Below, piece by piece: positions 1-8,614 of a stretch of 64,000 nt of DNA. The DNA is taken from assembly GCF_025742995.1 (NCBI RefSeq), contig NZ_JAOVQM010000005.1, positions 1-64,000 on the forward strand. The letters are read 5' to 3'. Position 1 is the stretch's first letter. Each line of letters opens with the position of its first letter. The notes beneath the pieces were generated by a model that worked only from the letters and a program-made list of their open reading frames with translations, was not told the DNA's origin and did not search any database. The DNA is from Paracholeplasma manati (GTDB taxonomy: Bacteria > Bacillota_I > Bacilli_A > Acholeplasmatales > UBA5453). Made by a program: the position numbers and the translations under genes.

Positions 1-171
1 ATCAGTAACATTTAAATCTCTTTCTAATCCATTCAACCTTTTTTAATCATGTCCTCTTATCACCTAAACAACCGTTTTCGTGATATTTTTTTTATTCTTT
101 ACTGCTTGACATATTTACCGGTTGCTTTATTAGTATATAGTTGTCAACGCTTACATTATACGAAAGTATAT

Positions 172-203
172 AAAAAAAAGAAATGTGCAAGTTGCACACT
201 TCG
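172..203 (-). terminator. Rho-independent terminator after the YcxB-like gene
   Basis: Immediately after the TAA of the 204-707 gene, the minus strand shows a hairpin with stem TGTGC/GCACA, loop AACTT and flanking GAA/TTC pairs, then eight T residues (complement of 172-179). Read as DNA the core is a perfect odd palindrome, TGTGCAA-G-TTGCACA (184-198). I see no gene in positions 1-171. Confidence 0.7.
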
Positions 204-707
204 TTATTTGTTTTTAGATGTAGGGATTCGCTCTTTTAGAAAACTTATAAAGTCATTCACATTACCCTCTACTAAAGATGATTTTGGTATGATGATGGCC
301 ATATTAAATCGAATATATAACAGAATCAATCGTTTGGTGACAACCACTTTTTTGAAAACAACATATGGACCCGTTTGATCGATGGGTTGATCTTTATATA
401 AGCTGGTTTGATGAAATTGCTGGTCGTTAAATTCAAAAAGGATGTTTTTAGCCGTATCTTTCATGCTCCTTTTAACCCTAAATTTAATGATGAGTGTAAA
501 AAATATTGATATTATAGTGACATATAAAATAGTCCCGAAAATCAGTGAGAATTCAAGTGCTTCAGGGACATCCTTATAGTTCATATTGAATATGAAGAGA
601 ATCACTGCGAACCCAATCAACGGGATGATGGATTCCCTGCGAAAAAAGTGAGACCAAAAGAACTCAGAATAATGGTATTTGGTATATTTAATCTTTGCTT
701 TAAACAT
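204..707 (-). CDS. YcxB-like membrane protein
   Basis: A 167-residue protein with two hydrophobic segments (about residues 27-44 and 53-76) followed by a soluble C-terminal half. The C-terminal pattern, with alternating short beta-like segments and an 'IIIPKSS' motif near the end, resembles the YcxB-like domain, a small membrane-associated domain of unknown function. It follows the PucR-type regulator gene at 710 with a 2-base gap, so the two are probably one transcript. No catalytic residues can be named. The family assignment rests on motif resemblance only; a generic two-TM protein is the alternative. Confidence 0.6.
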   Translation of the reverse strand: MFKAKIKYTKYHYSEFFWSHFFRRESIIPLIGFAVILFIFNMNYKDVPEALEFSLIFGTILYVTIISIFFTLIIKFRVKRSMKDTAKNILFEFNDQQFHQTSLYKDQPIDQTGPYVVFKKVVVTKRLILLYIRFNMAIIIPKSSLVEGNVNDFISFLKERIPTSKNK

Positions 708-709
708 GG

Positions 710-1288
710 CTAGTTCTCCTTAATCAACAAATATATAATCGCTGCGTCTTCAAACTTCTTCAAATCAAATCCAGTAACTCGATAGAACTTATCTAAACGG
801 TTAATCAATGTGTTACGGTGGAGATACAAGGCTTTCGCAGCCTCAGATGTATTTTGGTTCTTTTCAATGAAAATCTTCATCGAGTGTAAGAATTCTTCAT
901 CCTCATAAAACTGTTTTAAAATCATCTTTTTCGATTGCTCATCGATTGAACCTAGGATACGATCATAAAATAGAATCTTGTCGTTTAAGTATGGACGGTC
1001 AAATTTTAATGACAACATCTTCTTTTGCATATCCTCTTTCAAAGCAGATTCAGATTCAAAGAATGACGATTCATACAAAGATAAACTTTGGAATAAATCG
1101 GTATTGATGGTATTGATCAATTCTTCATAAACCAAGTCACTGGGTTCTCTCACCAAAACGACGAGTTTATCATTTTCGACATATTGTTTTGGATTAATCA
1201 ACATATCAGAAAAAAGCGACTGAATGGTCGTCAATTCATCAAGATTCAATTGTTCGACTGGACTGACCAAAAGGTAGCCTTTGTACAT
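710..1288 (-). CDS. PucR/CdaR-type helix-turn-helix transcriptional regulator
   Basis: A 192-residue protein whose last 55 residues match the PucR C-terminal HTH domain: 'LYLHRNTLINRLDK' followed by 'TGFDLKKFEDA', the usual helix-turn-helix plus trailing helix of PurR/CdaR-like activators. The N-terminal 130 residues are not a recognisable sensor domain and are shorter than in CdaR or PucR. The start ATG is preceded by GGTGATAAC. An extended -10 promoter (TGG-TATAAT, minus strand, 1304-1312) sits just upstream. It diverges from the S66 peptidase gene at 1385, so it may regulate that gene or itself; this is inference from position. Confidence 0.75.
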   Translation of the reverse strand: MYKGYLLVSPVEQLNLDELTTIQSLFSDMLINPKQYVENDKLVVLVREPSDLVYEELINTINTDLFQSLSLYESSFFESESALKEDMQKKMLSLKFDRPYLNDKILFYDRILGSIDEQSKKMILKQFYEDEEFLHSMKIFIEKNQNTSEAAKALYLHRNTLINRLDKFYRVTGFDLKKFEDAAIIYLLIKEN

Positions 1289-1303
1289 GTTATCACCAAC
1301 CTA

Positions 1304-1312
1304 ATTATACCA
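1304..1312 (-). promoter_or_regulatory. Extended -10 promoter of the PucR-type gene
   Basis: The minus strand reads TGG-TATAAT about 15 bases upstream of the start codon. No good -35 hexamer lies at the usual distance, but the TGn extension compensates in many Gram-positive promoters. Confidence 0.5.
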
Positions 1313-1360
1313 AAAAAAGAGAGTGATTTCGTGTTTAATTAAAATATGTCAATTTTGCTA

Positions 1361-1369
1361 TGATATAAT
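1361..1369 (+). promoter_or_regulatory. Extended -10 promoter of the S66 peptidase gene
   Basis: The plus strand reads TGA-TATAAT, ending 15 bases before the ATG at 1385. The -35 region is AT-rich and poor. It leaves a nearly leaderless transcript with GGTGA as the ribosome-binding sequence. Confidence 0.55.
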
Positions 1370-1384
1370 GGATTTGGTGATAAG

Positions 1385-2401
1385 ATGAAATACCCACAAT
1401 TTATAAAACCCAATGGTACCATTGGCTTATTCGCGAGCAGCTTTGGTGCGAATACAGAACCGTATAAAAGCAGACTAGAATCGGCCATCCAACAGTTAAA
1501 ATCTCTAGGCTATCAAATTGTCAGTGAAGGCGATATTTTTGGTTATTATCAAGGCGCGAGCGCTTCTAAAGAAGCTCGGGCAGCAGCCTTCATGACCTTA
1601 TATAAAAACCCTAAAGTCGATTTTTTATGGAGTGTTGGTGGTGGCGAATGGTTGATGGAAATGTTGCCTTATATCGACTTTGAAGACCTAAAAAAATACC
1701 CACCCAAATATGTGATGGGCTATTCCGATAATACCCATTTAACGATGTTGATGAATACCTTATTAGATACCGCTTCAATCTATGGTCAACACACCACTGA
1801 ATTTGGTATGAATCCAATGGATGAATCTTTAAAACAAGCTTTAGAAGTCATCTCAGGAGAACGCTTAACCCAATCGAGTTTTCCATTATATGAAGGTAAA
1901 GGTGCAGAACAACCAGACCCATTGGGTGGTTATGTTCTCTCTGAACCTACACGATGGGTTAACTTAAGGGGTGAATCTGAAATCCGCTTAGCAGGGCGAT
2001 TCATCGGTGGTTGTTTAGATGTATTTATATCGCATTTAGGCACACCGTTAGACCACATTAGTTCTTTTATCGAACAATATAAAGATGAAGGGATTGTTTG
2101 GTTCATGGAGGCTTGCGACCTAAACTTATTTGGTTTAAAAAGAGCCCTATGGCAACTGAAACAGGCGGGGTGGTTTAAGTACACCAAAGGCTTCATTTTT
2201 GGTAGACATCTAAATGCGTCACCTGTCATTGATTTAGACCAATACCAAACCACATTGGATATTTTAGGGGACTTGAATGTCCCAATCATCATGGATGCTG
2301 ATTTCGGTCATATCCCACCAACCTTTACATTGATTAGTGGCGCTTTTGTCGAGATCGAATCCAAAGATGGCAAAGGTACCATAAAAACGATCATAAAGTA
2401 A
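1385..2401 (+). CDS. S66-family LD-carboxypeptidase (LdcA/MccF-like)
   Basis: A 338-residue cytoplasmic serine peptidase. The S66 triad can be read: Ser114 in 'GYSDNT', Glu241 in 'WFMEACD' and His308 in 'FGHIPPTF'. The family includes LD-carboxypeptidases, which remove the terminal D-Ala from muropeptide tetrapeptides during wall recycling, and MccF-type enzymes, which cleave microcin C-like peptidyl nucleotides. No signal peptide is present. Given the MurQ/NagZ/NamZ genes elsewhere in the window, a recycling role is likelier than self-immunity, but the sequence alone does not separate the two. It is one of only five plus-strand genes and has its own promoter and terminator. Confidence 0.88.
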   Translation: MKYPQFIKPNGTIGLFASSFGANTEPYKSRLESAIQQLKSLGYQIVSEGDIFGYYQGASASKEARAAAFMTLYKNPKVDFLWSVGGGEWLMEMLPYIDFEDLKKYPPKYVMGYSDNTHLTMLMNTLLDTASIYGQHTTEFGMNPMDESLKQALEVISGERLTQSSFPLYEGKGAEQPDPLGGYVLSEPTRWVNLRGESEIRLAGRFIGGCLDVFISHLGTPLDHISSFIEQYKDEGIVWFMEACDLNLFGLKRALWQLKQAGWFKYTKGFIFGRHLNASPVIDLDQYQTTLDILGDLNVPIIMDADFGHIPPTFTLISGAFVEIESKDGKGTIKTIIK

Positions 2402-2428
2402 AAAATTCCCCAAAAACTGGGGAATTTT
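2402..2428. terminator. Bidirectional terminator between the S66 peptidase and sufB genes
   Basis: A perfect 10-bp stem, AAAATTCCCC (2402-2411) with GGGGAATTTT (2419-2428), has a 7-base loop and A/T tracts on both sides. It can stop the plus-strand peptidase transcript and the minus-strand suf operon. Confidence 0.9.
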
Positions 2429-2434
2429 GTTTTA

Positions 2435-3844
2435 TTATCCGATGGAACCTTCCATTTCAAGCTTGATGAGCTGGTTAAGTTCTACTGCATATTCCATTGG
2501 AAGTTCTTTTGCGAATGGTTCAATGAAACCCATAACAATCATTTCAGTCGCTTCTTCTTCAGTTAGACCTCTACTCATAAGATAGAATAATTGGTCTTCT
2601 GAAATCTTAGAAACGGTTGCTTCGTGTTCTAATGAAACATCTGAATTACGAACGATGTTGGTTGGGATGGTATCTGAGAATGAGAAGTCATCTAAAATGA
2701 TGGTATCGCATTCGACATGGGCTTTCGCGCCTTTAGCACGTCTACCAAAGTCGACTTTACCACGATAGTTCACAGTACCGCCACCTCTAGAAATCGATTT
2801 GGAAATGATCGATGAAGTGGTGTTTGGTGCGACGTGAATCATCTTCGCACCAGTATCTTGATTTTGGCCTTTACCTGCGAACGCAATCGAGATGGTGGTG
2901 CCTTTAGCACGTTCCCCAAGCAATACGCAAGATGGGTATTTCATGTTAACGTCTGAACCGATGTTACCATCGATCCATTCCATGTGTCCATCTTCATAAA
3001 CGAAGGCACGTTTGGTGACTAAGTTAATGACGTTATTCGACCAGTTTTGGACGGTGGTATAACGGCAGGTTGCGCCTTTCATGACAACGATTTCTACAAT
3101 CGCTGCGTGTAGGGAGTCTTTGGTATAGACAGGGGCTGTACAACCTTCGACATAGTTGACTGAAGCACCTTCATCGACGAGGATTAAGGTACGTTCAAAT
3201 TGTCCCATTTGTTCAGAGTTGATACGGAAGTAGGATTGTAGTGGTTTTTTCACCTTCACACCTTTAGGTACGTAGATGAATGACCCACCACTCCAAACAG
3301 CACTATTTAAAGCGGCGTATTTATTATCTGAATAAGGAATGACAGTTCCGAAGAACTTTTTAACCAATTCAGGGTGTTCTCTTAATGCGGTATCGGTATC
3401 GGTAAAAATGACACCTTCAGCTTCTAATTCTGCCATGGTTGAATGGTATACAACCTCAGATTCAAATTGGGTTGATACACCTGCTAAAAATTTTCTTTCA
3501 GCTTCAGGAATACCTAGTTTTTCAAAGGTATCTTTAATTTCTGATGGAACATCGTCCCATGAATTCTCTGATTTTTCGGACGCTCTAATGAAGTAGGTAA
3601 ACTCATCAAAATCGATGCCTGATAGGTCTGGACCCCACTTAGGGTTTTTTAATTCTAAGAACTTTTGGTAACTCTTTAATCTAAAGTCTAACATCCATTC
3701 AGGTTCATTTTTATATTCACTGATGGCACGAACTACCGGTTCACTTAGCCCTTTTTTCGTTCTAATGACCGGGGTATTTTCGGTTTTAAAACCGAACTTA
3801 TAGTCACCAATGATGGCGTCTATTTTCTTTTTATTGTCATCCAT
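2435..3844 (-). CDS. sufB: Fe-S cluster scaffold subunit SufB
   Basis: A 469-residue SufB of normal length. It forms the SufBCD scaffold on which Fe-S clusters are assembled in the cytosol, using sulfur from SufS/SufU and ATP hydrolysis by SufC. Diagnostic segments are visible: '[18 protein letters not shown]', '[10 protein letters not shown]', 'NMKYPSC' and the C-terminal '[10 protein letters not shown]...GF' helix pair shared with SufD. It is last in the operon sufC-sufD-sufS-sufU-sufB, two bases after sufU, and ends at a bidirectional terminator. AAGGAGGAATAAAC precedes the ATG. The absence of sufA or SufE and the gene order are typical of Gram-positive SUF operons. Confidence 0.97.
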   Translation of the reverse strand: MDDNKKKIDAIIGDYKFGFKTENTPVIRTKKGLSEPVVRAISEYKNEPEWMLDFRLKSYQKFLELKNPKWGPDLSGIDFDEFTYFIRASEKSENSWDDVPSEIKDTFEKLGIPEAERKFLAGVSTQFESEVVYHSTMAELEAEGVIFTDTDTALREHPELVKKFFGTVIPYSDNKYAALNSAVWSGGSFIYVPKGVKVKKPLQSYFRINSEQMGQFERTLILVDEGASVNYVEGCTAPVYTKDSLHAAIVEIVVMKGATCRYTTVQNWSNNVINLVTKRAFVYEDGHMEWIDGNIGSDVNMKYPSCVLLGERAKGTTISIAFAGKGQNQDTGAKMIHVAPNTTSSIISKSISRGGGTVNYRGKVDFGRRAKGAKAHVECDTIILDDFSFSDTIPTNIVRNSDVSLEHEATVSKISEDQLFYLMSRGLTEEEATEMIVMGFIEPFAKELPMEYAVELNQLIKLEMEGSIG

Positions 3845-3846
3845 GT

Positions 3847-4287
3847 TTATTCCTCCTTGTTGTGAAGCAATGCTTGTTCAGCTGCTTTCCATGCAAGTGT
3901 GGCACATTTGATTCTGGCTGGAAATTGTGCAACACCATGATATGCTAAAGCGTCCCCTTTTAGAATATTTGGATCGTATGGTTCATTCGTCAACATTTGA
4001 TAGTAAGCTTGGATGATGGATAACCCTTCTGCTTTGGTATGATTCTTAAGCGTAATGCTCATCACACTCGCACTTGAACAACAAATACTGCATCCAGTCC
4101 CTTGATGTCTAATGTCGGTGATGATGCCATCGGTCTCCTTCAACTGTACAGTCATATCGTCACCACAAGATGGGTTGTGTAAATGAACTGTAAAATAGGA
4201 AGGGTCTTGTACCAAGCCTTTGTTGTATGGATTTTTATAATGATCCATGATGACTTGACGATATAAATTTTCTAATTGTGAACTCAT
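3847..4287 (-). CDS. sufU: SufU Zn-dependent sulfurtransferase / scaffold
   Basis: A 146-residue SufU, the Gram-positive partner that takes persulfide sulfur from the SufS cysteine and passes it to SufBCD. Three conserved cysteine regions are present: 'PSCGDDM', '[13 protein letters not shown]' and '[10 protein letters not shown]', plus the SufU-type insertion between them that IscU lacks. The extra cysteines in 'SICCSS' are unusual but leave the motif intact. It lies between sufS and sufB with gaps of 11 and 2 bases. The ATG follows a good site (AAGGAGAAAATAC). Confidence 0.95.
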   Translation of the reverse strand: MSSQLENLYRQVIMDHYKNPYNKGLVQDPSYFTVHLHNPSCGDDMTVQLKETDGIITDIRHQGTGCSICCSSASVMSITLKNHTKAEGLSIIQAYYQMLTNEPYDPNILKGDALAYHGVAQFPARIKCATLAWKAAEQALLHNKEE

Positions 4288-4298
4288 GTATTTTCTCC

Positions 4299-5504
4299 TT
4301 AAAACGCTTTAAAGAAACGAACCGCTTCTTTGACGCTTTCTACAAATCGATCGGCATCTTCATAATCATTATAGATATAGAATGTCGCACGTAAGGTTGC
4401 TAATTGTTTCAACCATTTGGTAATGAGTTGAGCACAGTGGTGACCTGCACGTAAGCACACTTGATTTTGGTCGAAAATGCTGGCTGCGTCGTGTGGATGA
4501 ACATAATCCACATTGAATGTAATGATGCCTGTTTCAGAGGTTGGGTTGTAAACTGTAATGCCTTCAACAGATTTCAACTTCTCTAATGTATATTGATGTA
4601 GTGCGTGCACGTGTGCGTGGATTTCATCAAAACCAATCGATTCAATGAATTCGATGGCTCTACCTAAACCGATGGCGCCAGAAATGATGGGGGTCCCTGC
4701 TTCAAAACGGTATGGGGTATCCTTCCAGGTTGCCCCTGAAAGTTCGACTTGGTCGACCATGTCACCACCGAATTCGGTTGGTTCCATTTTGTTAAGTAAG
4801 TGTTTTTTCCCATAGAGGACACCGATGCCGGTTGGCCCTAAAATCTTATGGCCAGAGAAGGCAAGAAAATCGGCATTTAAGGCGGTGACATCGATTTTCA
4901 TGTGTGGTGCAGCTTGAGCTGCATCCACGACAACTATTGCACTTTTTTGATGTGCCAAATCGATGATTTCTTTGATGGGGGTAATATAACCCATCACATT
5001 AGATACATACGTTAACGCAACTACTTTGGTGTTGTCTGTTAACACAGATTTAAACGCTTCTACGGTAATACGTCCTTCTGAATTTAGTGGGACATATACT
5101 AAGGTTGCTCCTGTGTTTTTAGCAACTTGCATCCACGGTAAAACCGATGAATGGTGTTCTAATTCGGATGTGATGATTTCATCCCCAGGTTTTAATTGCT
5201 TTTGATAGCTAGAAGCGACTAAATTAAGGGATGCTGTGGTACCACGGGTAAAGACGATTTCTTCAAATTTTGCATTTAAAAAGCGTGCTACCGTGGTTCT
5301 TGCTGCTTCATACAAATCGGTCGCTTCATAAGATAACCCATATACACCACGATGGACATTGACACCTAATTTTGAATAATAGTGATCAACGACATCGATG
5401 ACGTTTTTTGGTTTTAATGATGAGGCCGCTGTATCTAAATATACCAGTTTAGGATTATGGTCGTAAATGGGGAATTGTTGGCGTATTTGTTTGACATCTA
5501 ACAT
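4299..5504 (-). CDS. sufS: Cysteine desulfurase SufS
   Basis: A class-V PLP aminotransferase-fold cysteine desulfurase that releases sulfur from cysteine as an enzyme persulfide. The PLP lysine is in 'FSGHKILGP' (about residue 221) and the catalytic cysteine in 'RAGHHCAQ' (about residue 357). I chose the internal ATG at 5502-5504, giving an N-terminus 'MLDVKQIRQQFP' that matches SufS proteins and follows the sufD stop by 4 bases. An upstream in-frame ATG at 5558 would overlap sufD by 50 bases and add 18 residues with no family counterpart. About 401 residues, a normal length. Confidence 0.95.
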   Translation of the reverse strand: MLDVKQIRQQFPIYDHNPKLVYLDTAASSLKPKNVIDVVDHYYSKLGVNVHRGVYGLSYEATDLYEAARTTVARFLNAKFEEIVFTRGTTASLNLVASSYQKQLKPGDEIITSELEHHSSVLPWMQVAKNTGATLVYVPLNSEGRITVEAFKSVLTDNTKVVALTYVSNVMGYITPIKEIIDLAHQKSAIVVVDAAQAAPHMKIDVTALNADFLAFSGHKILGPTGIGVLYGKKHLLNKMEPTEFGGDMVDQVELSGATWKDTPYRFEAGTPIISGAIGLGRAIEFIESIGFDEIHAHVHALHQYTLEKLKSVEGITVYNPTSETGIITFNVDYVHPHDAASIFDQNQVCLRAGHHCAQLITKWLKQLATLRATFYIYNDYEDADRFVESVKEAVRFFKAF

Positions 5505-5508
5505 AAGA

Positions 5509-6384
5509 TTATAGTCTTTGATTGACCAAAGAAACAAATCGTTCTTTGAGTGGTTCATCTTCGATTTCGGAGATGATTGGATTTAAAAATCCATTGATCA
5601 TTAAGCGTTCAGCATCTGGACGAGTTAATCCTCTGCTCATCAAATAATAAACGCTATTTTCATCCAATTTACCGATGGTTGCCCCATGTCCAGCTTTGAC
5701 GTCATATTCATCAATCAATAAGATTGGATTTACTTCAATGATGGCTTGGTCACTTGCAATAATACCTTTTAAACTTTGATAAGCGTCGGCTTGTTTCATT
5801 CCTTTAAGGATTTTTTCAACCCCATTAAGGATGACTCGGCCATTCGAGTTTGCAATCGCGATGTTGTGCATGGTACCCGTGGAATTTGGTGCAGCATGCA
5901 CGATTTCGATGTCGATGACTTGATTATTGTCCGTTGAACTGATGGCGACTGCTCTGAGTTTAACGTTCGCACCTTGTCCCACCAATTTCGCATTCATTTT
6001 TGCGTTGATGACATTGGACACAAATCCACCGATTAAATCGAGTTGTGCATCTTTTTCAGCAACGAAATAATGTTGTAAGTTTGCGTTCTTGCTAGCTAGG
6101 TCACAAACCAATAGATATTTGACATTGGCATTTGGTTTGCCTGTAAGTTTAATATTATAGGTGTTTGGATTGATATCTGCACTCGCAATCTCTAAAATGA
6201 GTTTCACTTCTGCGGATTCTCCAACCACGATTTCTAAAGATTCATTGTTATCGTCTTTGAGTGTGATTTTGATTGGGTCTTCGAATGTTTGATTTCTTTG
6301 AATGGACAATACTTGTTCATCAAATGTAATCCCTTTGGGTAAAGAGCCTTGAACTTGATGATCTTTAATGACGATTTGATTCAT
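5509..6384 (-). CDS. sufD: Fe-S cluster assembly protein SufD (short form)
   Basis: A 291-residue SufBD-family protein. The C-terminal half has the SufD beta-helix core and the hallmark 'GATIGKLDENSVYYLMSRGL' segment. The N-terminal part is shorter than in most SufD proteins (usually 400 or more residues), so it is a reduced form, as is common in small genomes. It partners with SufB and SufC. One base separates it from sufC, and no strong ribosome-binding site is visible, so translation is probably coupled to sufC. Confidence 0.92.
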   Translation of the reverse strand: MNQIVIKDHQVQGSLPKGITFDEQVLSIQRNQTFEDPIKITLKDDNNESLEIVVGESAEVKLILEIASADINPNTYNIKLTGKPNANVKYLLVCDLASKNANLQHYFVAEKDAQLDLIGGFVSNVINAKMNAKLVGQGANVKLRAVAISSTDNNQVIDIEIVHAAPNSTGTMHNIAIANSNGRVILNGVEKILKGMKQADAYQSLKGIIASDQAIIEVNPILLIDEYDVKAGHGATIGKLDENSVYYLMSRGLTRPDAERLMINGFLNPIISEIEDEPLKERFVSLVNQRL

Positions 6385-6385
6385 A

Positions 6386-7159
6386 CTATTCGTTGTCCGT
6401 TTCTACAAAATCGATACCCAATTCTTCTTTCACCCATTCGTAACCATTTTGGTCAATCTTTTCAATCAATTCTTGACCACCACTAAGCACAATCTTACCA
6501 TCAATCATGATATGAACATTCGTAGGTTTGATGTGATCTAAAATTCTTTGGTAGTGTGTAATTAAAATACAACCGAATTGGTCATTGACCATACCATTGA
6601 CGTTTTCACCGACAACTCTCAATGCATCGATGTCTAGACCTGAGTCGATTTCATCAAGGACTGCAAATTTAGGTTTTAACATCTTTAGTTGAAGAATTTC
6701 ATTGCGTTTCTTTTCACCACCAGAGAAACCTTCATTTAAATATCTGTGTGGTAGATCTTCACGCATTTTTAATTCTTTAGCCGCTTTTTCATATTTGCCA
6801 ATGAAATCAAATAAAGGAATTGGTTGACCATCGTTCTTCGCTTTCAATGCAGAACGCATGAAATCACTGTTGGTAACACCAGGTACTTCTGCAGGGTATT
6901 GCATCGCAAGGAATAAACCTGCTCTTGCTCTTTCATCGACTTCGAGTTCTAGTAGGTTTTCGTCGTCTAAATAAACTTCACCTTCAGTAACTTCGTATTT
7001 AGGATGTCCCATCAATGCACTTGCAAGTGTGGATTTACCTGTTCCGTTCGGTCCCATAATGGCGTGAACTTCGCCACTTTTGACTATTAGATTGACTCCT
7101 TTTAGGATTTGTTTGTCTTCAATTGAGACATGTAAGTTATTAATTGTTAGTGTTGACAT
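6386..7159 (-). CDS. sufC: SUF ATPase subunit SufC
   Basis: An ABC-type ATPase that drives the SufBCD scaffold. Walker A is 'GPNGTGKST', the signature is 'FSGGEKKR' and Walker B is 'FAVLDEIDSGLD', with the SufC-specific 'EIDSGLD'. I chose the ATG at 7157-7159 because a perfect AAGGAGG (7167-7173) lies 7 bases upstream; a GTG further up at 7178-7180 would put that site inside the coding region. It is the first gene of the suf operon, and a TATAAT (7185-7190, minus strand) lies just upstream. Confidence 0.97.
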   Translation of the reverse strand: MSTLTINNLHVSIEDKQILKGVNLIVKSGEVHAIMGPNGTGKSTLASALMGHPKYEVTEGEVYLDDENLLELEVDERARAGLFLAMQYPAEVPGVTNSDFMRSALKAKNDGQPIPLFDFIGKYEKAAKELKMREDLPHRYLNEGFSGGEKKRNEILQLKMLKPKFAVLDEIDSGLDIDALRVVGENVNGMVNDQFGCILITHYQRILDHIKPTNVHIMIDGKIVLSGGQELIEKIDQNGYEWVKEELGIDFVETDNE

Positions 7160-7184
7160 TGTATGTCCTCCTTGTACCACATGT

Positions 7185-7190
7185 ATTATA
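7185..7190 (-). promoter_or_regulatory. -10 element of the suf operon promoter
   Basis: The minus strand has TATAAT 26 bases upstream of the sufC ATG. The -35 region is poor (about TTAGAT), so the promoter may depend on an activator or be weak. Confidence 0.45.
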
Positions 7191-7277
7191 ACGCATTTAA
7201 AACGGTATATCTAATGATACACACTATTTATTATATTATTTATAATGGAATTGTGGGAAAAATTTGTGAAAATAACT

Positions 7278-7292
7278 GGTAATCGTTTTCAT
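7278..7292 (-). promoter_or_regulatory. cre-like site, one mismatch
   Basis: The minus strand reads ATGAAAACGATTACC, which fits the CcpA consensus WTGNAANCGNWNNCW at 14 of 15 positions (last base C). It lies about 90 bases upstream of the suf -10 element and 45 bases upstream of the putative RNA promoter. It may be chance in AT-rich DNA. Confidence 0.25.
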
Positions 7293-7337
7293 AAAAAAAT
7301 AAAAGCATTTTCACAGTCGTTGTTGTTTTATTTTGTT

Positions 7338-7507
7338 TATAATGAAATTGTCAAAAGCGACACCGGTCCTTTTATGATCGAGCGATTGACCATTTACGTA
7401 TTTTTTCTCCCAAAAAATACCTAAGCGTAACACCACGCATCATGATGTTTTGTTATTGATCTGCCATCCTCAATAACGAAACATCTGTAAACGGTGATTT
7501 TTTTTTA
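7338..7507 (+). ncRNA. Putative structured small RNA or leader, unknown class
   Basis: A TATAAT at 7338-7343 is followed by about 150 bases that fold as a closed multi-hairpin unit. The closing stem is CACCG (7361-7365) with CGGTG (7492-7496). Hairpin 1 is GGTC/GACC (7365-7368 with 7388-7391), with ATC/GAT inside. Hairpin 2 is 7398-7406 with 7412-7420 (9 bp, loop CTCCC), extendable by TTACG/CGTAA. Hairpin 3 is 7444-7459 with 7470-7485 (16 bp, one G-U pair, 10-base loop). Nine T residues (7498-7506) follow the closing stem, as in an intrinsically terminated RNA. There is no ORF of note. It lacks the SRP RNA apical motif and RNase P core motifs; 6S RNA is not excluded. The next gene starts 126 bases later from its own promoter. 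Confidence 0.5.
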
Positions 7508-7550
7508 CTCTTTTGAGGTTTAGTATGATTATGCTATTTATTTAATAGAT

Positions 7551-7593
7551 TTGACGTGAAACACCTTTTCGAAATAATTTCTTGTGGTATAAT
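7551..7593 (+). promoter_or_regulatory. Promoter region of the unknown membrane protein gene
   Basis: An extended -10, TGG-TATAAT (7585-7593), lies 39 bases before the ATG. A second possible promoter, TTGACG (7551-7556) with AATAAT (7573-7578) at 16-base spacing, lies just upstream. Confidence 0.5.
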
Positions 7594-7632
7594 GAAAACA
7601 CGGATTTTACAATACAGTGAGGTATTTATCAT

Positions 7633-8574
7633 ATGATTAATCGCAGCAATGAATCAAAAATGCGCTATTTGATGTATGTGATTGGAGCGATTGTCTTTTT
7701 TGACATCATGATCATCATCACCAATTTATACATAGCACCTATTTTAACGGGGTTTGGATTACCCGATATTCTTATCTATTTAAAAGCTTTAACGTTCCTT
7801 ATGCTATTCATTATCATTAGTATCTGGGTAAAAGACGGTAGTTTTTCCCTATCTAAATCTACACTACGGCAGTTGTTATGGCTTGGTTTTTATGTATTAT
7901 GTACTTATTTCTTCAGTGTTTACATGTATAAATATTATCTAATTGTTGATACTCAAAATATCATTAAAAACCAGATTCTAGGCGGTAATCCTGCTTTGGT
8001 ATTTGATTTATCTAGAATCAATTTACAACAGTTAACGTATATCACAACCATTTTCAGTGGTTTTAATTCAGAAATTATGTTGTTCGCACAAGCACTTGTT
8101 CTTCAAGCCATGATCATTGGTACTAAGTCATTTGAAATTCAAGAAGAACCAGACATCATGTATGATACGTTCATGTTTGATGGTAAGTTATTCTACATCA
8201 GTATGTTGCACATGTTATTTGCATTCCTATCCATTAATCTACTAACATTTAGATATGAGCTATTGAGTGCAATCGAAATTGGTGTTGCAGTAGCTGCATT
8301 TGCCATATCAATCCTCAACTTCATTACAAGTTCTGACGTCTTTAAGATGCGAAACAACTATTGTAAGCAATCCGATTTTGTATCATCACACCGCTTTATG
8401 ATATTATTAATGATCATCAATATTGTCTTGTTTGCACTATTGTTTGGATATAATGTGTACTTATACATCATATTCTCTGGTACATATCGAATTGTAGCAG
8501 CGTTGTTAGCACTTGTTACAGCTTCATATCTGCTTGCGAGAACAAAATCAATTTTATCTTTAGAAAACAAATAA
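7633..8574 (+). CDS. Polytopic membrane protein, unknown
   Basis: A 313-residue protein with about eight hydrophobic segments (roughly residues 12-33, 45-63, 79-99, 140-162, 185-205, 214-233, 254-275 and 282-302) and no recognisable soluble domain or motif. The loop around residues 100-140 appears to be the largest non-membrane part. GTGAGG lies ten bases before the ATG. It is flanked by its own promoter and a strong terminator, so it is monocistronic. The next gene on the same strand encodes an orphan response regulator; a regulatory link is possible but not shown. I do not recognise the family. Confidence 0.8.
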   Translation: MINRSNESKMRYLMYVIGAIVFFDIMIIITNLYIAPILTGFGLPDILIYLKALTFLMLFIIISIWVKDGSFSLSKSTLRQLLWLGFYVLCTYFFSVYMYKYYLIVDTQNIIKNQILGGNPALVFDLSRINLQQLTYITTIFSGFNSEIMLFAQALVLQAMIIGTKSFEIQEEPDIMYDTFMFDGKLFYISMLHMLFAFLSINLLTFRYELLSAIEIGVAVAAFAISILNFITSSDVFKMRNNYCKQSDFVSSHRFMILLMIINIVLFALLFGYNVYLYIIFSGTYRIVAALLALVTASYLLARTKSILSLENK

Positions 8575-8586
8575 TTGTCTTTTATT

Positions 8587-8614
8587 AACCTCCCTTAAAA
8601 AGGAGGTTTTTTTT
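8587..8614 (+). terminator. Rho-independent terminator
   Basis: Stem AACCTCC (8587-8593) with GGAGGTT (8602-8608), an 8-base loop and a T run to 8614, 12 bases after the stop codon of the membrane protein gene. Confidence 0.9.

Noticed and set aside
49-378. Plus-strand reading frame of 109 codons at the left edge
   Set aside because: It runs antisense through the YcxB-like gene, has no ribosome-binding site and spans the terminator.
2435-7159. UGA read as tryptophan (mycoplasma code)
   Set aside because: Several genes elsewhere in the window end at TGA in the right frame with overlapping next starts (for example 24938-24940, 25605-25607), so the standard bacterial code applies.
7338-7507. 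Signal recognition particle RNA or RNase P RNA
   Set aside because: The conserved SRP apical loop and the RNase P core motifs are missing; kept as an unknown structured RNA.
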